Positions 42,691 to 53,675 of a DNA stretch of 64,000 nt are shown here, one piece after another (within the stretch, counting starts at the first letter, position 1; the number at the start of each line of letters is the position of its first letter). Made by a program: the position numbers and the translations under genes. The notes beneath the pieces are model-generated. The model did not search any database. It saw nothing but the letters and a program-made list of their open reading frames with translations, and was not told the origin of the DNA. Where the stretch lies: assembly GCA_033558025.1 (NCBI GenBank), contig JAUCEF010000010.1, positions 2,381,001-2,445,000 of the forward strand, in the 5' to 3' direction. This DNA is from Phytophthora sp. 'mugwort' (lineage: Eukaryota; Oomycota; Peronosporomycetes; Peronosporales; Peronosporaceae).

Positions 42691-42901
42691 ACCAACAAAG
42701 CATTAATAAACGGCACGTCAACAAACACTTATTAGAGGCTTTGAGAAGGACGGAGTATTGGCAAAACTCCGTGATGAAAACTACGTAGCGTGTTCTGCTA
42801 TTTTTAGCGAGCATCCGGCTACGTGATTTTTGGTCCCGAAATCCCGTGCAAGTGCTGGCTCTCATCGAGAATCTCACACAGTTCTCCGTACGGCAACCAA
42901 C

Positions 42902-43069
42902 ATGGCCAAGATAAGAGTCCCATGCGCCTTCGATCGCTGCGAGGCTCTGGAGGAGGAAGTGCTCGTTGCGGAGCCATGTGCGGTGTGCAAGAAGCTTGTC
43001 CACCACTTCTACTCGAACCTGCTGCTCGATGGCGACCTGGACTCGTGTGTTGATCCGCAGGCTGCGTGA
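42902..43069 (+). pseudogene. Zinc-finger N terminus of a repeat-associated gene
   Basis: MAKIRVPCAFDRCEALEEEV leads to EPCAVCKKLVHHFYSNLLL, a C-x4/5-C...C-x2-C...H-H zinc-ribbon-like motif seen in repetitive Phytophthora proteins. The frame stops at 43069, before the last expected cysteines. A Myb-like region in the same orientation follows 300-800 bases downstream. Confidence 0.4.
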
Positions 43070-43368
43070 TCGTTTCTCCAAACTGTTGCAGCTGCCAGCG
43101 CCGATCGCGATGCATTAGCCGACCCCAAACCCGGGGTAACGCAAGGAAATAAACGTTCAGATCACGCCAAGTCTATCGGAGGTGCTAAGCCCGTCAAAAG
43201 ACCGCTGAGGTTTCATCGAGCGCGGCGGCATTCTAGACAAACTGTGTTACAGCCGATACTGCAGCTGGAGGAACGAGCCGTTCTCGTAGCCGCAGCGAGG
43301 ACACTTCTAAGTCAAACACCCGTCTTAAGCGATGAAGAAAGCAACCGACATCTACCGGCTCAAATAGT

Positions 43369-44448
43369 GTGTCCTCGGAGGCTTGCGGCGTGGGGGATAC
43401 GCAACAAACCAGCTCTAGTGCAGCTACAGCCAGCCGTGGCAGGACATGGGAATATGAGCGCATGGGACGCATCAGTGAACAGAATGGAGAGCGACTGCAA
43501 CAAGTTCTAGATGACTCTGGCAGTGGGGAGAGTCTGCAACTGGACAAAAATTTTGATGGAGGTGCGCGAAGCATGCAAAGTGGCGATGAAAGTGATCGTG
43601 GTAGTGAAGATGAAGATGAAGATGCATATCGCCATGGTGGTCCACCTCCGGCTCGAGGGAGACAAAAAGAGAAGCGTTATCGCTTCAAAAGGTGGGGTGA
43701 AGACAAAGAAAAACAAGTTCTTCTTCACTCACGATGCTGATTTCGCACTGTTGAAGGAGATGCTCAGTCTCGAGCCTTACGCTGCGGCGCACGGCCAGAA
43801 GAAGCGCTGCTATGAGGATGTAGCAGCCAACCTGGGCGGCAATTTGAAGGTGAAGTTGTGCGAACGAACCGTGAAGCAGCGCCTGATGTTTGTGCTTGCC
43901 GAGTTCAAGAGTGACGGTCAATTGTTGCGACTCTTTCAAGACATTGTTGCTCGAAAGCGCGATGTTAATGAAAGTAAATTGATCAAGACCAAGAAAAGTA
44001 AAGGTAAATCAGCCACACTGCAGTCACCGGAGAACGACTGCGTGATCAAGCCGTCAAGTGTAGAAGTCAGCGATCCAGCTTGAAACGGAAGCAACGGAGA
44101 GCGAAGACGATGCGGAAGCCCAGGCAGAAGAAGTTGTGAGTACCACCGACGCGAAGCCGCCACAGACATTAATCAACTCAGCTGGAATTATCGGAGCCTT
44201 TGTTAGTTTTGGAACCCAAAACCACGAAGAGAACCGAAATTTCAGACCCAACAGTTCCAATTGCTGAGTAGAAAGCGGATGCAACTGCGAGTTGGGAGCG
44301 CGAGTTCGCCTTAAAGAAGGAGCTACAAATGATTGACCTAAATCGTTGGTTCGACGAATGCTGTCTCCGCCGAGGAGATGCAGCTTCGGCGCGATGAAAT
44401 TCAGCTGCTACGAGACCAGATCGAAGACCAACGACGCAACATTTGACC
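43369..44448 (+). pseudogene. Myb/SANT-like protein of a repeat family, frameshifted
   Basis: First piece: serine/glutamate-rich (SGDESDRGSEDEDEDAYR) and basic (RGRQKEKRYRFKRWGEDK). Second piece, 43511-44083 frame: FFTHDADFALLKEMLSLEPY, KKRCYEDVAANLGGN and ERTVKQRLMFVLAEFKSDG, the helix-rich DNA-binding part. Third, in other registers, AEAQAEEVVSTTDAKPP and EREFALKKELQMIDLNRW. Last, EEMQLRRDEIQLLRDQIED, a coiled-coil end with a stop near 44448. This order recurs in multi-copy Phytophthora proteins; the biological role is unknown. At least three frameshifts are present. Confidence 0.5.
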
Positions 44449-44599
44449 CTGCTTGTGTGACGTGGCGTCTTGAGCGATAGCAATATCGCTATTGCCACTT
44501 GAGTATTATGCTACGTGAGTTAAAGTCCAAACACGATTTTTACTGCTTAGCGTTCATATCCATGTTGTTCGTGTTGTTCGTGCTAGCAGATCGTTAGCT

Positions 44600-45085
44600 A
44601 GGCCGTTGTGGGAAAATACTCATCGAACGTCGGAGGGCGGCAGTTGAAGTACTTCGAGTTGTTGTTGTTGCCTCTTGTGATGGTGATGCAGTTGGTGAAG
44701 AAAGTCCTGATCTTGTAGAGAGTTGCAAAAGGGGTCGTGGCTACTTGCTGCTGACGCTTGAAGTCGAGGTAGGAAACTTATCTAGTTATCTCCCCGTACA
44801 ACAATTCCACTGACACCTGACCTTGCTCATGGCCTTGTTCATCTCGTGCTGCGGGGAATCAACTTGACACCCCTTGAACGGGCTAACGAAGCCATTCGTA
44901 GAGCCGTAAGCGGGGTCTCCATAGATGAGCTTGTTGTGGAAAGCTGTATTCCTTTCCAAGAGAGCCATCAAACCACTTTCCCTCAGCAGTAGATATCGTG
45001 GCGCCTACCATCAACCGGACCATAGGCATGGCAAATTATGCCGTCGGGAGCGACCACAGTTTAAAAGTTGAGGGCTTGAACACGC
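44600..45085 (-). pseudogene. Second Harbinger-type (DDE_Tnp_4) transposase fragment
   Basis: The minus strand reads TVVAPDGIICHAYGPVDGRR, HDIY, then LLRESGLMALLERN, KLIYGDPAYGSTNGFVSPFK (catalytic aspartate in Y-G-D-P-A-Y) and QHEMNKAMSKVR, ending PPTFDEYFP. It belongs to a different subgroup from the other Harbinger relics (G-D-P-A-Y rather than A-D-A-G-Y). Its N-terminal side stops abruptly at about 45085, where Copia-2 begins. Confidence 0.6.
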
Positions 45086-45114
45086 TTATAACGTCAGTGG
45101 GCCAATGTCCTTGA

Positions 45115-46140
45115 TCTTGAAATGACTCGCCAGCTCTCGTTTCACTTCTGCGATAGTAGCCTTGACCTTCGCATCGATAAGCATATCGTCGACGTACATA
45201 CCAATCTACACTGGAAATCCGTCGACTTGCTTCACAAGCACACTGACATCAGACTTGCAAGCGCGAAATCCCATTTTCTTCAGCGCCCTTGACAATGTCT
45301 GGAACCACACAGCAGCTGACTGCTTGAGCTCATAAAGGCTCCGAAGGAGCAAACACACCATCCCATCTGGGGCATCACTACCTGGAGGTGGCTTCATTAA
45401 TACACGTTCGTTCATGTGGCCTTGTGTGAAAGCTGCATCAGCGTCGACGAGTTCCACTTCGTTCTCAAGCTCCAAATTTCTGTTCAGGAATACGCGAATT
45501 GAATTCATGTTGATGGCCGATGCGTACATTTCCTCGTAGTCCACTCCAACGTTTGATGACATCCGAGCGCAACAAGACGTGCCCTGTATCGCGTAATTTC
45601 ACCCTTGTCATTGCGTTTGAGAGGCAGACCCACTTCGAGCCGATAACTTTGGTACCACCCAACTGTTCGACATACTCCCAAGTGTGATTCTTGGCAAGCG
45701 TGTCGAGCTCCTGTGCCATTGCATTTTGCCAGAATTCTGCGTCGTTGGGAGTTAATTGCCTCGTTGTAGCTTCTCGGTACTTCCACAGACACGTTTGCCT
45801 GTTCACCACTCTCCGTCCGCTGGCGTTTAGCTTCGAGACGACCATTTTCAACCTGCAATCCGCTGGAGCTGGCCTGATTCTCAGCATTGTCTCCTTCGCT
45901 GCTACTTCGATGATCATCATCTGGAATAGGGGGCAGAAAAAGAATCTGAGCCGCCTGGCGACCAATTGAGGCCGGGCGGCGAGGTGCCAAAGAGAATACC
46001 GTGCGACCACTGTCGATAGTGCGAAGCGGTTCACGACGTAGCGCGTATGGACGACAAACTGGTACTACTGCCAATTGATCACCACTGTCCTCGTGCAAAC
46101 TGCCGTGACGGTACGCTGCTTCCAACATGGGAGGTTTCAC
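45115..46140 (-). pseudogene. Copia-2 reverse transcriptase
   Basis: EFWQNAMAQELDTLAKNHTW and GTKVIGSKWVC open the domain. SSNVGVDYEEMYASAINMNS, ELVDADAAFTQGHMNERVLM (first aspartate) and LLRSLYELKQSAAVW follow. The catalytic box IGMYVDDMLIDAKVK is intact but comes two codons after a stop at about 45207. A register change near 45560 separates the first blocks from the rest. Confidence 0.8.
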
Positions 46141-46147
46141 GACATGA

Positions 46148-47432
46148 TCAGCTGCGGTGCGCCGGGGTATAGTATACCATTCTCCTCCCCCATTTGCCCA
46201 AGATCATTAGACTCTCCAGCATTTCTTCATCGGTATTCCTCGGTCCAGGCTTTGATGGCGTTGGCGTTGAAACAACTACATCATCACCAAAGTCGCTGTC
46301 GACAATCATTCGAGTGTTGCAATCACTAGCAACAACTTGGACGTATCGAGTAGCGTCAGATTCATCCAGGCGGACGCTTCGACTGATTACAAGCTTGCCT
46401 GCCTTGACGTTCCACACTCGGTAGGCCTTCGCAGCCTCCGCGTAGCCCAAGAATACACATGAACGCCTTTGCATCGAGTTTCTTGTGACGTCCCTTATCG
46501 ATGTGGGCGAAACCTTTTGCGCCAAACATACGCAAGTGGCTAAGGTCCGGCTTGCTCCTCCAGACAATCTCATAAGGCGATGTGCGAGTGTCGAGATGAT
46601 TCGGGATTCTGTTGACGATGCAGACCGCAGTATTAACGGCCTCTCCCCACCAACGTTTCTCCACATTCTTGTGGTAGATCATGGATCTTGCCATCTCCAT
46701 GATCGTTCTGTTCATTCTTTCTGCTACTCCATTCTGCTGCGGGGAGTATGGTGCGGTTGACTGGTGTATAATCTCGTGAGTTTCACAAAAACTTTCCTAA
46801 ACTTGTGGTTCACGTACTCATCACCATCGGGTGCGTCTAAGGCTGCGGTTGAACTGTTTCTCCGCGAACACCTTGAACTGCACGAACTTATGCATCACCT
46901 CCGACTTGTACTTCAGGAAGTACACAACAGTGTACCGTGAGAAATCGTCGATAAATGTAAGAACGTAGCGACCTCCTCCGATCGTTTTCACATTCATTGG
47001 TCCCATGACGTCGCTATGGACCAATGCAAGTAGATGCTGAGACTTCACGTTCGTCCGACCTGCCTTCGGAAACTTCGCGACGGATAATTTCTCCTTCATG
47101 CACCCACAACACACCTCTTCGCCGTGTGTTTCGGCTTCAGCTGTCAATTTCTTCGGCAGTCCCGCACTGGATCCAGCAATCTCCTTCATTCTGCGGGCTG
47201 GAGGGTGGCCTAAGCGAGCGTGCCAACTGGCACTGTCGTCGTTTGCGGTACTCAAGCTTGCCACCTCCGCCTCGGAGACTGGTACCACTTTTGGACTCGC
47301 TGTCAGTGCGAAAAACTTCCCTTGCCGAGGAATTTCGACAATCAGCGCGCCGTCTGCGTCAATCAGACTGCAGACATCACCACGAAATCGGACTTCGATG
47401 TTCTTGGACCCCATCGCCGACACTGAGACCAA
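46148..47432 (-). pseudogene. Copia-2 integrase
   Basis: ASWHARLGHPPARRMKEI (GAG-pre-integrase), CCGCMKEKLSVAKFPK (zinc-binding C-x2-C), ALVHSDVMGPMNVKTIGGGR (first aspartate), YVLTFIDDFSRYTVVYFLKY. After a frameshift near 46820 comes MNRTIMEMARSMIYHKNVEK, then RWWGEAVNTAVCIVNRIPN and PDLSHLRMFGAKGFAHI. The second catalytic aspartate region lies around the frameshift and is not clear. Confidence 0.8.
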
Positions 47433-48464
47433 CGGCGATCGAGCGACGGCACAAATAACACCTCCGTCATCGTGACTTGAGCACCATTGGTCAGTTTGAG
47501 TTGTACATCACCAACACCGACAGCCTCCATCGCGTGTCCATTAGCGATTCCAATTGTTATTGGTGATGCAGGTCTGCGATATGTGGTAAAGTCAGACTCA
47601 CAAAACATCATGTGGCTACTTGCTCCGCTGTCAAGAAGCCAGTCTTCTGTGAGCTTTACTGTGACCGAGAGCGCATATCCGCCGGCTCCAGCACTCGATC
47701 GTCGACTTGACTCGGGACAGTCTGGTTTCTTGTGGCCATGTTGATTACAGTTGAAACACTTGCCAAGAAACTGATCACGGCTGCGTGCACCAGCACCTTC
47801 ATGACGCTGGTTACCTCGGAATGATCGCCCTCGCTGCCGTCCTTGGTGCTTCTCACGCTGATTACTCCTTCGGCGTTCAGAGCGAGTTCCGTCTCAACCT
47901 TCATGTGCATCTTTTCATACTCTCTGCGCAGCATTTCCTTGGCTGCCAGGAGATCGATGCCCACACTGTTCTCGATTTTCATTATCGAATCATATTCAAC
48001 GAGAGACTTCCCAGAAGAATTACCAATTTCTCGTCTTCGTCGAGTTGATCACCGGCAGCAGCAGTGTTCATACACAACGTGTCAAACTGCAGGAGGTAGT
48101 CGAGTAAGCTGCTACCCGACGCTATTCGGAACTCGTGCAGTTGACGCCTTAGTTGAATCCGGTTGTGAAGACTACGACACACGAAGAATGCCTCGAGATT
48201 TTCCCATGTGCTGCGGGCAGATGTAGCATCTCGCACCATAGCTTGATAGCCTGGACTCAACAAGCGCGTCAGAATTGCGAACGCTTTCAGGTCCGCCGTC
48301 TTCCACGTTGCCGATTCACGATCAACGCCCGGCGCTGCTTCATCACACTTGAGCGTCACGTGAAGCAGGAGGTCCTTTCGCGCCAGCGCCATCCTGGCGT
48401 TAAATTCCCAATGGAAGTAATTTCCATCCTTAAGAGTGTCGTCTGGCCCAGGGTTTGGGTTCAT
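47363..48464 (-). pseudogene. Copia-2 gag and protease
   Basis: MNPNPGPDDTLKDGNYFHWE begins a UBN2-type gag with AFAILTRLLSPGYQAMVRDA and LRRQLHEFRIASGSSLLDYL. A frameshift at about 47985 leads to MKIENSVGIDLLAAKEMLRR. In another register CFNCNQHGHKKPDC is a complete C-x2-C-x4-H-x4-C zinc knuckle, followed by DWLLDSGASSHMMFCESDF, the aspartic protease active site. Confidence 0.8.
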
Positions 48465-48489
48465 AACCTCTTGGAACTTGATGCCGGGC

Positions 48490-48737
48490 TAGAAAGACTT
48501 GACCACTTCGGGGGTTAAATGTATATTGGAAAGTGAGCGTTGATGTCTACCGACAAGTTCTAGTTCGTCTAGGACTACCTCTAGCTTATCACCATGCATA
48601 CCCACCTTGGCGCAGATACGCAATAGCAACCTGCAGCTTCTGTGCTGAGTCACCCACGCCGTCTTTAGCACTACACGTTTCCACGAGCACGCCATGAGGT
48701 GTAGTGTCCATGCTAGCCCTGACCCTCACCATTAACA
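48490..48737 (-). repeat. Candidate 5' LTR of Copia-2
   Basis: On the minus strand the sequence just outside the gag start begins TGTTAATGGTGAGGG, as Copia LTRs often do, and runs about 245 bases to the gag leader. There is no second copy in the window to confirm it. Confidence 0.3.
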
Positions 48738-49738
48738 ACTTGCATTACTCTAAGATGCCGGAAGGACATACACGACCCACACCTTTGCCCGGCCATACTT
48801 GGCTATGACTCCAGGTATGGTTATCATAATTTAGATGAAGATATTTTTTAACAAATATTCAACTTCCTAAGCATCAACCAAAGTTGGCGCGTAAAAAATG
48901 AAATCACAGCAATTTCCCTTTCCTGTAAGATCTCGTTTGGTCAATCGTCCGTTTGCATGCAGACCATCACGCAGCAGATCGTGCTGAAAACGTAGCTCCA
49001 CACGCGCGACTTTGTCTATGCGGCAATCCGCATGTAGGACATGTAGTACGTAATGTGAGCGGTGGTCTTACGGAGCCAACTTTAGTTGGGACTTAGGCAA
49101 CTTTGATTGGAATAAAAGTGTTCTTCGGTTGAATATAATATGCATTATCTTCTACAAAAATTCACAACATGTTTGCTTGGCGTCATAGCCAAGGACAAAG
49201 GAGTAGAATGCTGATAAACAAACCCAGGTATCGGTACAGTACACGCAAATTATCAGATACTACATGTAGTATGCCGATCAGATCCAGTGTTAGCTGTACA
49301 CGCAAATTATCACATACTAGTATCTCGACCACCCAGGCGCAGCCAAGTTTGATGTTAACGCAGCTGGAAACCAGGATTGCCTCTTTTTCTGTTCGTACGT
49401 GTCTAAGATACCGGTAGCGGTAATTTGGTGTATATCATTGCACTACGATCCAATGCGCTCTCCAGAAGAAGTCCATTTTCGCGTTATTTTTGAAGCGTAG
49501 TAGTTTCGTGATATCAATGTCGATGAGCTCTACTGTACCATACTTAAACTAACTAAGCTGGTATCATGTAATACTTGTGCAATTATAGTGTGCAAAGCTT
49601 TGCAGTGATATCGAGTATAGGACATGCAAGGCGTAATAGGTTTATCAACTCCGCAAGTTCATAGCAAGACTATCTTTTGGTTCTTCCGTCGTCGTCGTCG
49701 CGTATATACATGTACTCGTCAGTTCCGTTTTCTTTGCA
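48738..49738. other. Intergenic with a short spaced repeat
   Basis: AT-rich DNA without recognisable genes. It contains the 24-base direct repeat at 49239-49262 and 49296-49319 and, near the following gene, a GTC-repeat run at 49688-49700. Confidence 0.5.
49239..49319 (+). repeat. 24-base direct repeat, copies 57 bases apart
   Basis: gtacacgcaaattatcagat and gtacacgcaaattatcacat start the two copies, which differ by a single base over 24. Confidence 0.8.
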
Positions 49739-50072
49739 ATGTCGACACAACGAATTTCCCGAATTTCAGCACCAGCGGTGCTGGCTGTCGCGCTTCTGGT
49801 TCTTGCGGGAACCAGCTCGGTTAATGCCGCCGCCAAGTGTAAATTTAGGCATTGCATTGGATTAACAAGTATTTACGATTGTGGACATATAAACAGTGCG
49901 CGCCATTCCATGCGTAATCAACAAGAGCGAAACCGACAAAATGTGCAAAGCCAAAAGTTTGTGGGTTGATGGGTCAGGAGGCGAACAACTATTGGACTGT
50001 CCCCGTAGTCCGTGTGTAACCTCTAGCAGATTATATGATATTCGGTTTTGGCGTCGTTTTTTTTTGAATTGA
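49739..50072 (+). CDS. Small secreted four-cysteine protein, two exons
   Basis: Exon 1 (49739-49838) encodes a clear signal peptide: MSTQRISR, a hydrophobic core APAVLAVALLVLAG, and a likely cut after VNA. GTAAAT at 49839 and AAACAG ending at 49896 bound a 58-base intron. Exon 2 (49897-50072) then gives a total of 91 residues and a mature part of about 60 with four cysteines (IPCVINKSETDKMC ... LLDCPRSPCVTSS). If the intron is retained the same start yields a different 76-residue secreted peptide ending at 49969. I recognise no family; small cysteine-containing secreted proteins in oomycetes are often apoplastic effectors, but that is inference. No good initiator motif was found. Confidence 0.45.
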
Positions 50073-51433
50073 GTCGTGTCTGCATTCCCAAATCAATAAA
50101 CATTGGTCGCTCGCTAGCTTACTATCGCAGAAGAAATACATCATTGCTAAATCTAGGAGTGCCCTGGAATGACGCACTCGGAGCTAGCTCAATGAGCGAC
50201 TAGCACGCTAAATCTCCTTATGCAGCTCGTTTTAATAGCGATATCTTCCGGAATGCGATAGCGATTACGGCAAGCACGTGCGACGACGACAATCGGCGAA
50301 GGGCACTGTACTGTCGAACCGAGGGACTACTATTTACACTGGATATAGGCGCAAGAACACCGAAACTGTGCTGACCGCACCGCAGAAGTACGATAAACAC
50401 CTTAATTTAAACTAACCCCCCACACCCCACCCCAAGGCTCGCTGCGCTCGCGAGTGTTTGAATCCTAGGACCGCTACGGCTCGCACGCGAAGCCTCCGCT
50501 TGCCTGGAGCGCAATGTTGTGCTTCGCGCACGGTCTGCAAACCCAGGCATGATCGCTTCTGTCGTCCCTACTTTGTACAGGTGCTGGTGCTGTTTTTGCG
50601 GTGTGTGCATCCAAACGGACGGTGTTTTTGGTATTTACTCTGTCGAGCCGGCTCAAGACGCGGATATGGACCTGGGTTGCGCTGCAGGAGTGGAGCAATA
50701 TCTGGCTGTCAAGAGAACTGAGTTTACGGCCAGTGCGTCGGCAATGCACCTTCTATAATATATGCCGGTTAAAAAAAAGCGTTGTACCTCAGACGGAACG
50801 GAGGCAGTAATACAATGTGGTTAGTCGTAAATGTCTCTGTGCCAAGAGCAACCTCCCATTTGCTCTGATAGCCGGTCCAGCTGCAATCTAGAAATCTCCC
50901 CTTTCTCCGCTGGAAATCTTAGCCGAAGTCCAATCAGTTCCCGTCCATTCGATTTCTGTGTACAGTTTACTAGTATTTTGCAAGATTTGTTCTTATCGGT
51001 GCTTTTAGGAGCTTCGGGTGTTCGCGTGAAGAACATCCCGGGACTTGAAAAGTCAAATAATACAGCTCGTTCTACTTTATCAATGAAAGCGACGCACAGA
51101 TCGTCTGGCATTTATCTTTAAGAGAAAGATGTATCGCTCGTAGTACTACTATAACAAAGACATATACTGCATCGGGGTGTTCGAGTCGTATCTGACTGGT
51201 GCTCCCCACGATTTATCTTATGGTATGCTTGCAAGTACTTCTTGAAGTACCAGGTAACGTAGTCAGAGTTGTCTGTGAGGTGGACACGGGTAAGGAACTA
51301 CATACCTATACAAGTATTGTTACTTCAGAAGTACTATACAAGCACAGTGCCCGCCAAATAGACCCAAATCTGGTCACATTTTTGCCTATAATATATTCTC
51401 GGCTTGTAGGGGGAATTAGAAGCTGCTGTATAA
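50073..51433. other. No gene recognised; one uncertain frame
   Basis: A CpG-rich stretch at 50410-50740 resembles the one at 62670-62870 in its words (gcgagcg/gcgagc, gctcgc) but not closely enough to align by eye. A 96-codon minus-strand frame, 51111-50821 (begins MPDDLCVAFIDKVERAV, ends GGCSWHRDIYD), has protein-like composition but no resemblance I can name. Confidence 0.3.
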
Positions 51434-51893
51434 ATATGTTCTTTTATTATGCATGGCAAGAGGGCACATGTTTCAACGCCGCGATTTCAGCGCCTTTGAC
51501 AAGGTCAGCATACAAATTGCCAGTTTGGCAGCAGCGACAAAATTATAGTACCATACACCTTTTATGAACCCAGTACAACGTTCTATATTAAAATATCGTA
51601 CTTAGGAAACAGTCGTGTTGCACGTACTCGTCTCCACTGAATACCGCGACTTCAGCTCGAGCTAGGAAAGCCGTTGGCACCTGAAAGAGCTCAACGCTTT
51701 CGTAAAGATCGTCAAGAAACATGCAAACGGCGGGGCTGGCGCTCAGCCACGTGGTGAAGCTTGGGGATGATAAAAGTTGCTGCTGCGATTCAAGGTTAGG
51801 GATTTGATACTGGACCGCACTGACCAAGATTGCAGCTCCAGTATTGTGTCCAAAACATGTGCCCTCTTGCCATGCATAATAAAAAGAACATAT
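51434..51893. repeat. 41-base inverted repeat flanking 379 bases
   Basis: The left arm 51434-51473 (atatgttcttttattatgca...gggcacatgttt) and right arm 51853-51893 are reverse complements apart from one extra T. The enclosed DNA has no coding resemblance, so a MITE-like element or a fold-back duplication is possible. No target duplication is seen. Confidence 0.8.
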
Positions 51894-52296
51894 CTAAACG
51901 TGTATGCAAAAATGAACGTACGGGACTGCGAAAGTACAGGTAAGAACACCATGGAATATGTAGCTGGTATCTCGGATAGAGATGCGTGATCTCCAGCTAG
52001 AATTTAAGATTATTAATAATAGACAATCAATATTGTCTGCCCTCAGATATGACAACGAATTATGTCCCAACAGTTGAAATGTGAGCTGAAAGAACGTACA
52101 GTATATGAACGCACAACGGTCTCAATACGACGGCCTCAATACTTCGAACGCTCACTCAGCTCCTCCACCAAACGGGTATGCGCATCGCTAAACAAAAGAA
52201 CAGCAAACTACGCTAACATTTACTTCGAGGCTCTGTCAGTCACCCAACGCGTTTGGTACAGCCCTCCCGCGGCATGCATTCAACTGCCATTCAGTT

Positions 52297-52312
52297 GGTC
52301 ATTCTCAATTCC
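52297..52312 (+). promoter_or_regulatory. Initiator-like element of the metalloprotease gene
   Basis: GGTCATTCTCAATTCC resembles the oomycete initiator with one base fewer in the spacer. It lies 6 bases before the ATG at 52319, which would give a very short leader. Confidence 0.35.
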
Positions 52313-52318
52313 TCCACT

Positions 52319-53227
52319 ATGGCATCAAGCATGAAGAACGCCCGCTTTTCCATAAAGCAGTTCATTTTTACTGCACTCGCCGCATCGGTTGCCTGCACGA
52401 CCCAGGCAATCGCTACGAATAACTCCACTGCAGTCCACCACGCGACGTTCGGTGATATCACGTCTGGTAGCAATAAATGCGTCACTGGTGATCCCAACGC
52501 GGGCGGCGTCACCCGTGCCCAGGTCGACTGGGTTTGGAAGAATACCATGTCCAAGTACGCGGGGGAGTTCAACAACCTCATCTTCGACCAGCTCGTGGCC
52601 AACGACGGCAAACTCAGTTACTGCGTGCGCTGGGACAACGACAAGCCACTCAACAAGGCCACGGCGTCCAAGTTCCAGGCCATGCTCGAGTCGCAGATCA
52701 ACCTCTGGAATCGCTGGCTAGCCGGGTACGCCTGCTGGCCGTACGACCATATTCACGTCGACATTGTGGGCTTCGCCGTGAAGGACAAGTCCATCATGGA
52801 CTGGGGCGACAACTCACTCGGAAAGATCTACGAGGGACTCCTGGACGATGCGGGTAGTCCCAAATGCCCCGACGAGTGCTACAAGCACCAGGGTCAGGCT
52901 GCGAACGCAGACACGAGCGGCTGCCAAGGCAAGCCGTTCGACATGTCGCTCTGGCCCTCGACATCCCCTGGAGAGGACGCCGTCGGTACGGGTGGCGACT
53001 GGGGCCAGCGTGTTGAAGTGAACGACATGCTCAACACCATGGGTCAGGAGCAGATGATGGTGCTGCTGCACGAAATCGGTCACGGATTCGGCCTACCGGA
53101 GATGTACGTGGCTGAGAACAAGCCCGCAGACTACCCTGTCTGCGTGATGGACGAGGGCGACATGCTGACGGACGCCGATGGCTGGCTGGTTCGTAGCATG
53201 CTGGAGAACATCAAGTCTCGCCTATAA
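52319..53227 (+). CDS. Secreted zinc metalloprotease (HExxH)
   Basis: 302 residues from the ATG at 52319, chosen because it begins a signal peptide (MASSMKNARFSIKQF, then IFTALAASVACTTQA, likely cut near TQA or AIA). The catalytic motif HEIGHGFGLPE (H251, E252, H255, E261) is the extended HExxHxxGxxE/D zinc site of metzincin-like peptidases. Even cysteines (NKCV, SYCVRW, YACWPY, PKCPDECYKH, SGCQGKPF, YPVCVMDEGD) suggest disulphides of an extracellular enzyme. The conserved domain spans about residues 50-290. Related genes in oomycetes and fungi are annotated as secreted neutral zinc metallopeptidases; the substrate is unknown. Intact, and flanked by transposons on the right. Confidence 0.8.
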   Translation: MASSMKNARFSIKQFIFTALAASVACTTQAIATNNSTAVHHATFGDITSGSNKCVTGDPNAGGVTRAQVDWVWKNTMSKYAGEFNNLIFDQLVANDGKLSYCVRWDNDKPLNKATASKFQAMLESQINLWNRWLAGYACWPYDHIHVDIVGFAVKDKSIMDWGDNSLGKIYEGLLDDAGSPKCPDECYKHQGQAANADTSGCQGKPFDMSLWPSTSPGEDAVGTGGDWGQRVEVNDMLNTMGQEQMMVLLHEIGHGFGLPEMYVAENKPADYPVCVMDEGDMLTDADGWLVRSMLENIKSRL

Positions 53228-53411
53228 TTTTTGAGGCTGATAGAAGTTGTGTATGCTGGATCGGAAAGGAGCAAGTTTACCCCTAGAGCATGTCGATATT
53301 TGTGTAATGCATTTTCAATCAAACCCACAGGCCATAATTTTTTTTTTTTACAGTTTTATGGCAGGTGCTGCAATACGTGGAAGATTGGCATCAGCCCATA
53401 GTTTTTGGTAT

Positions 53412-53675
53412 TGTAAGATTGTGGGTTAGGCTTGTTGCTTTGCGGGTTAGTTGTAAATTGAACTGGTCTTATCGGTTTGTATGTGCTATCCGTCTACCCA
53501 AGGGCACCCTAGTAGTGCTTCTGGACATGCAATGGTTGGCAGCGGTTGGCTGTGGGGCGCCGGAGTTGTTGCTTGCGCAACCTAGGTGAGTTTGCAGGCG
53601 CCGACTTGACTCTCTGCGCGTGGACTCGACTAATCATGGCGTTGTGGTCTGCTCTTGTACGCGCAGATCATTACA
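53412..53675 (-). repeat. E3 3' LTR
   Basis: 264 bases, TGTAAGATTG...GATCATTACA on the plus strand, about 90 percent identical to 59253-59513. Confidence 0.95.

Larger units (their letters stand above)
45088..48737 (-). mobile_element. Copia-type LTR retrotransposon, 3' truncated (Copia-2)
   Basis: Minus-strand order is gag (48464), zinc knuckle, protease, integrase and reverse transcriptase; RNase H and the 3' LTR are missing. The element breaks off near 45090 just after the reverse transcriptase motif FKIKDIGPLT, directly against the Harbinger fragment. It is better preserved than Copia-1, with most domains needing only one frameshift each. A candidate 5' LTR lies at about 48490-48737. Confidence 0.85.

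Noticed and set aside
51199..51567. Plus-strand 122-codon frame.
   Set aside because: No start context, no recognisable pattern, and it runs into the inverted-repeat arm.
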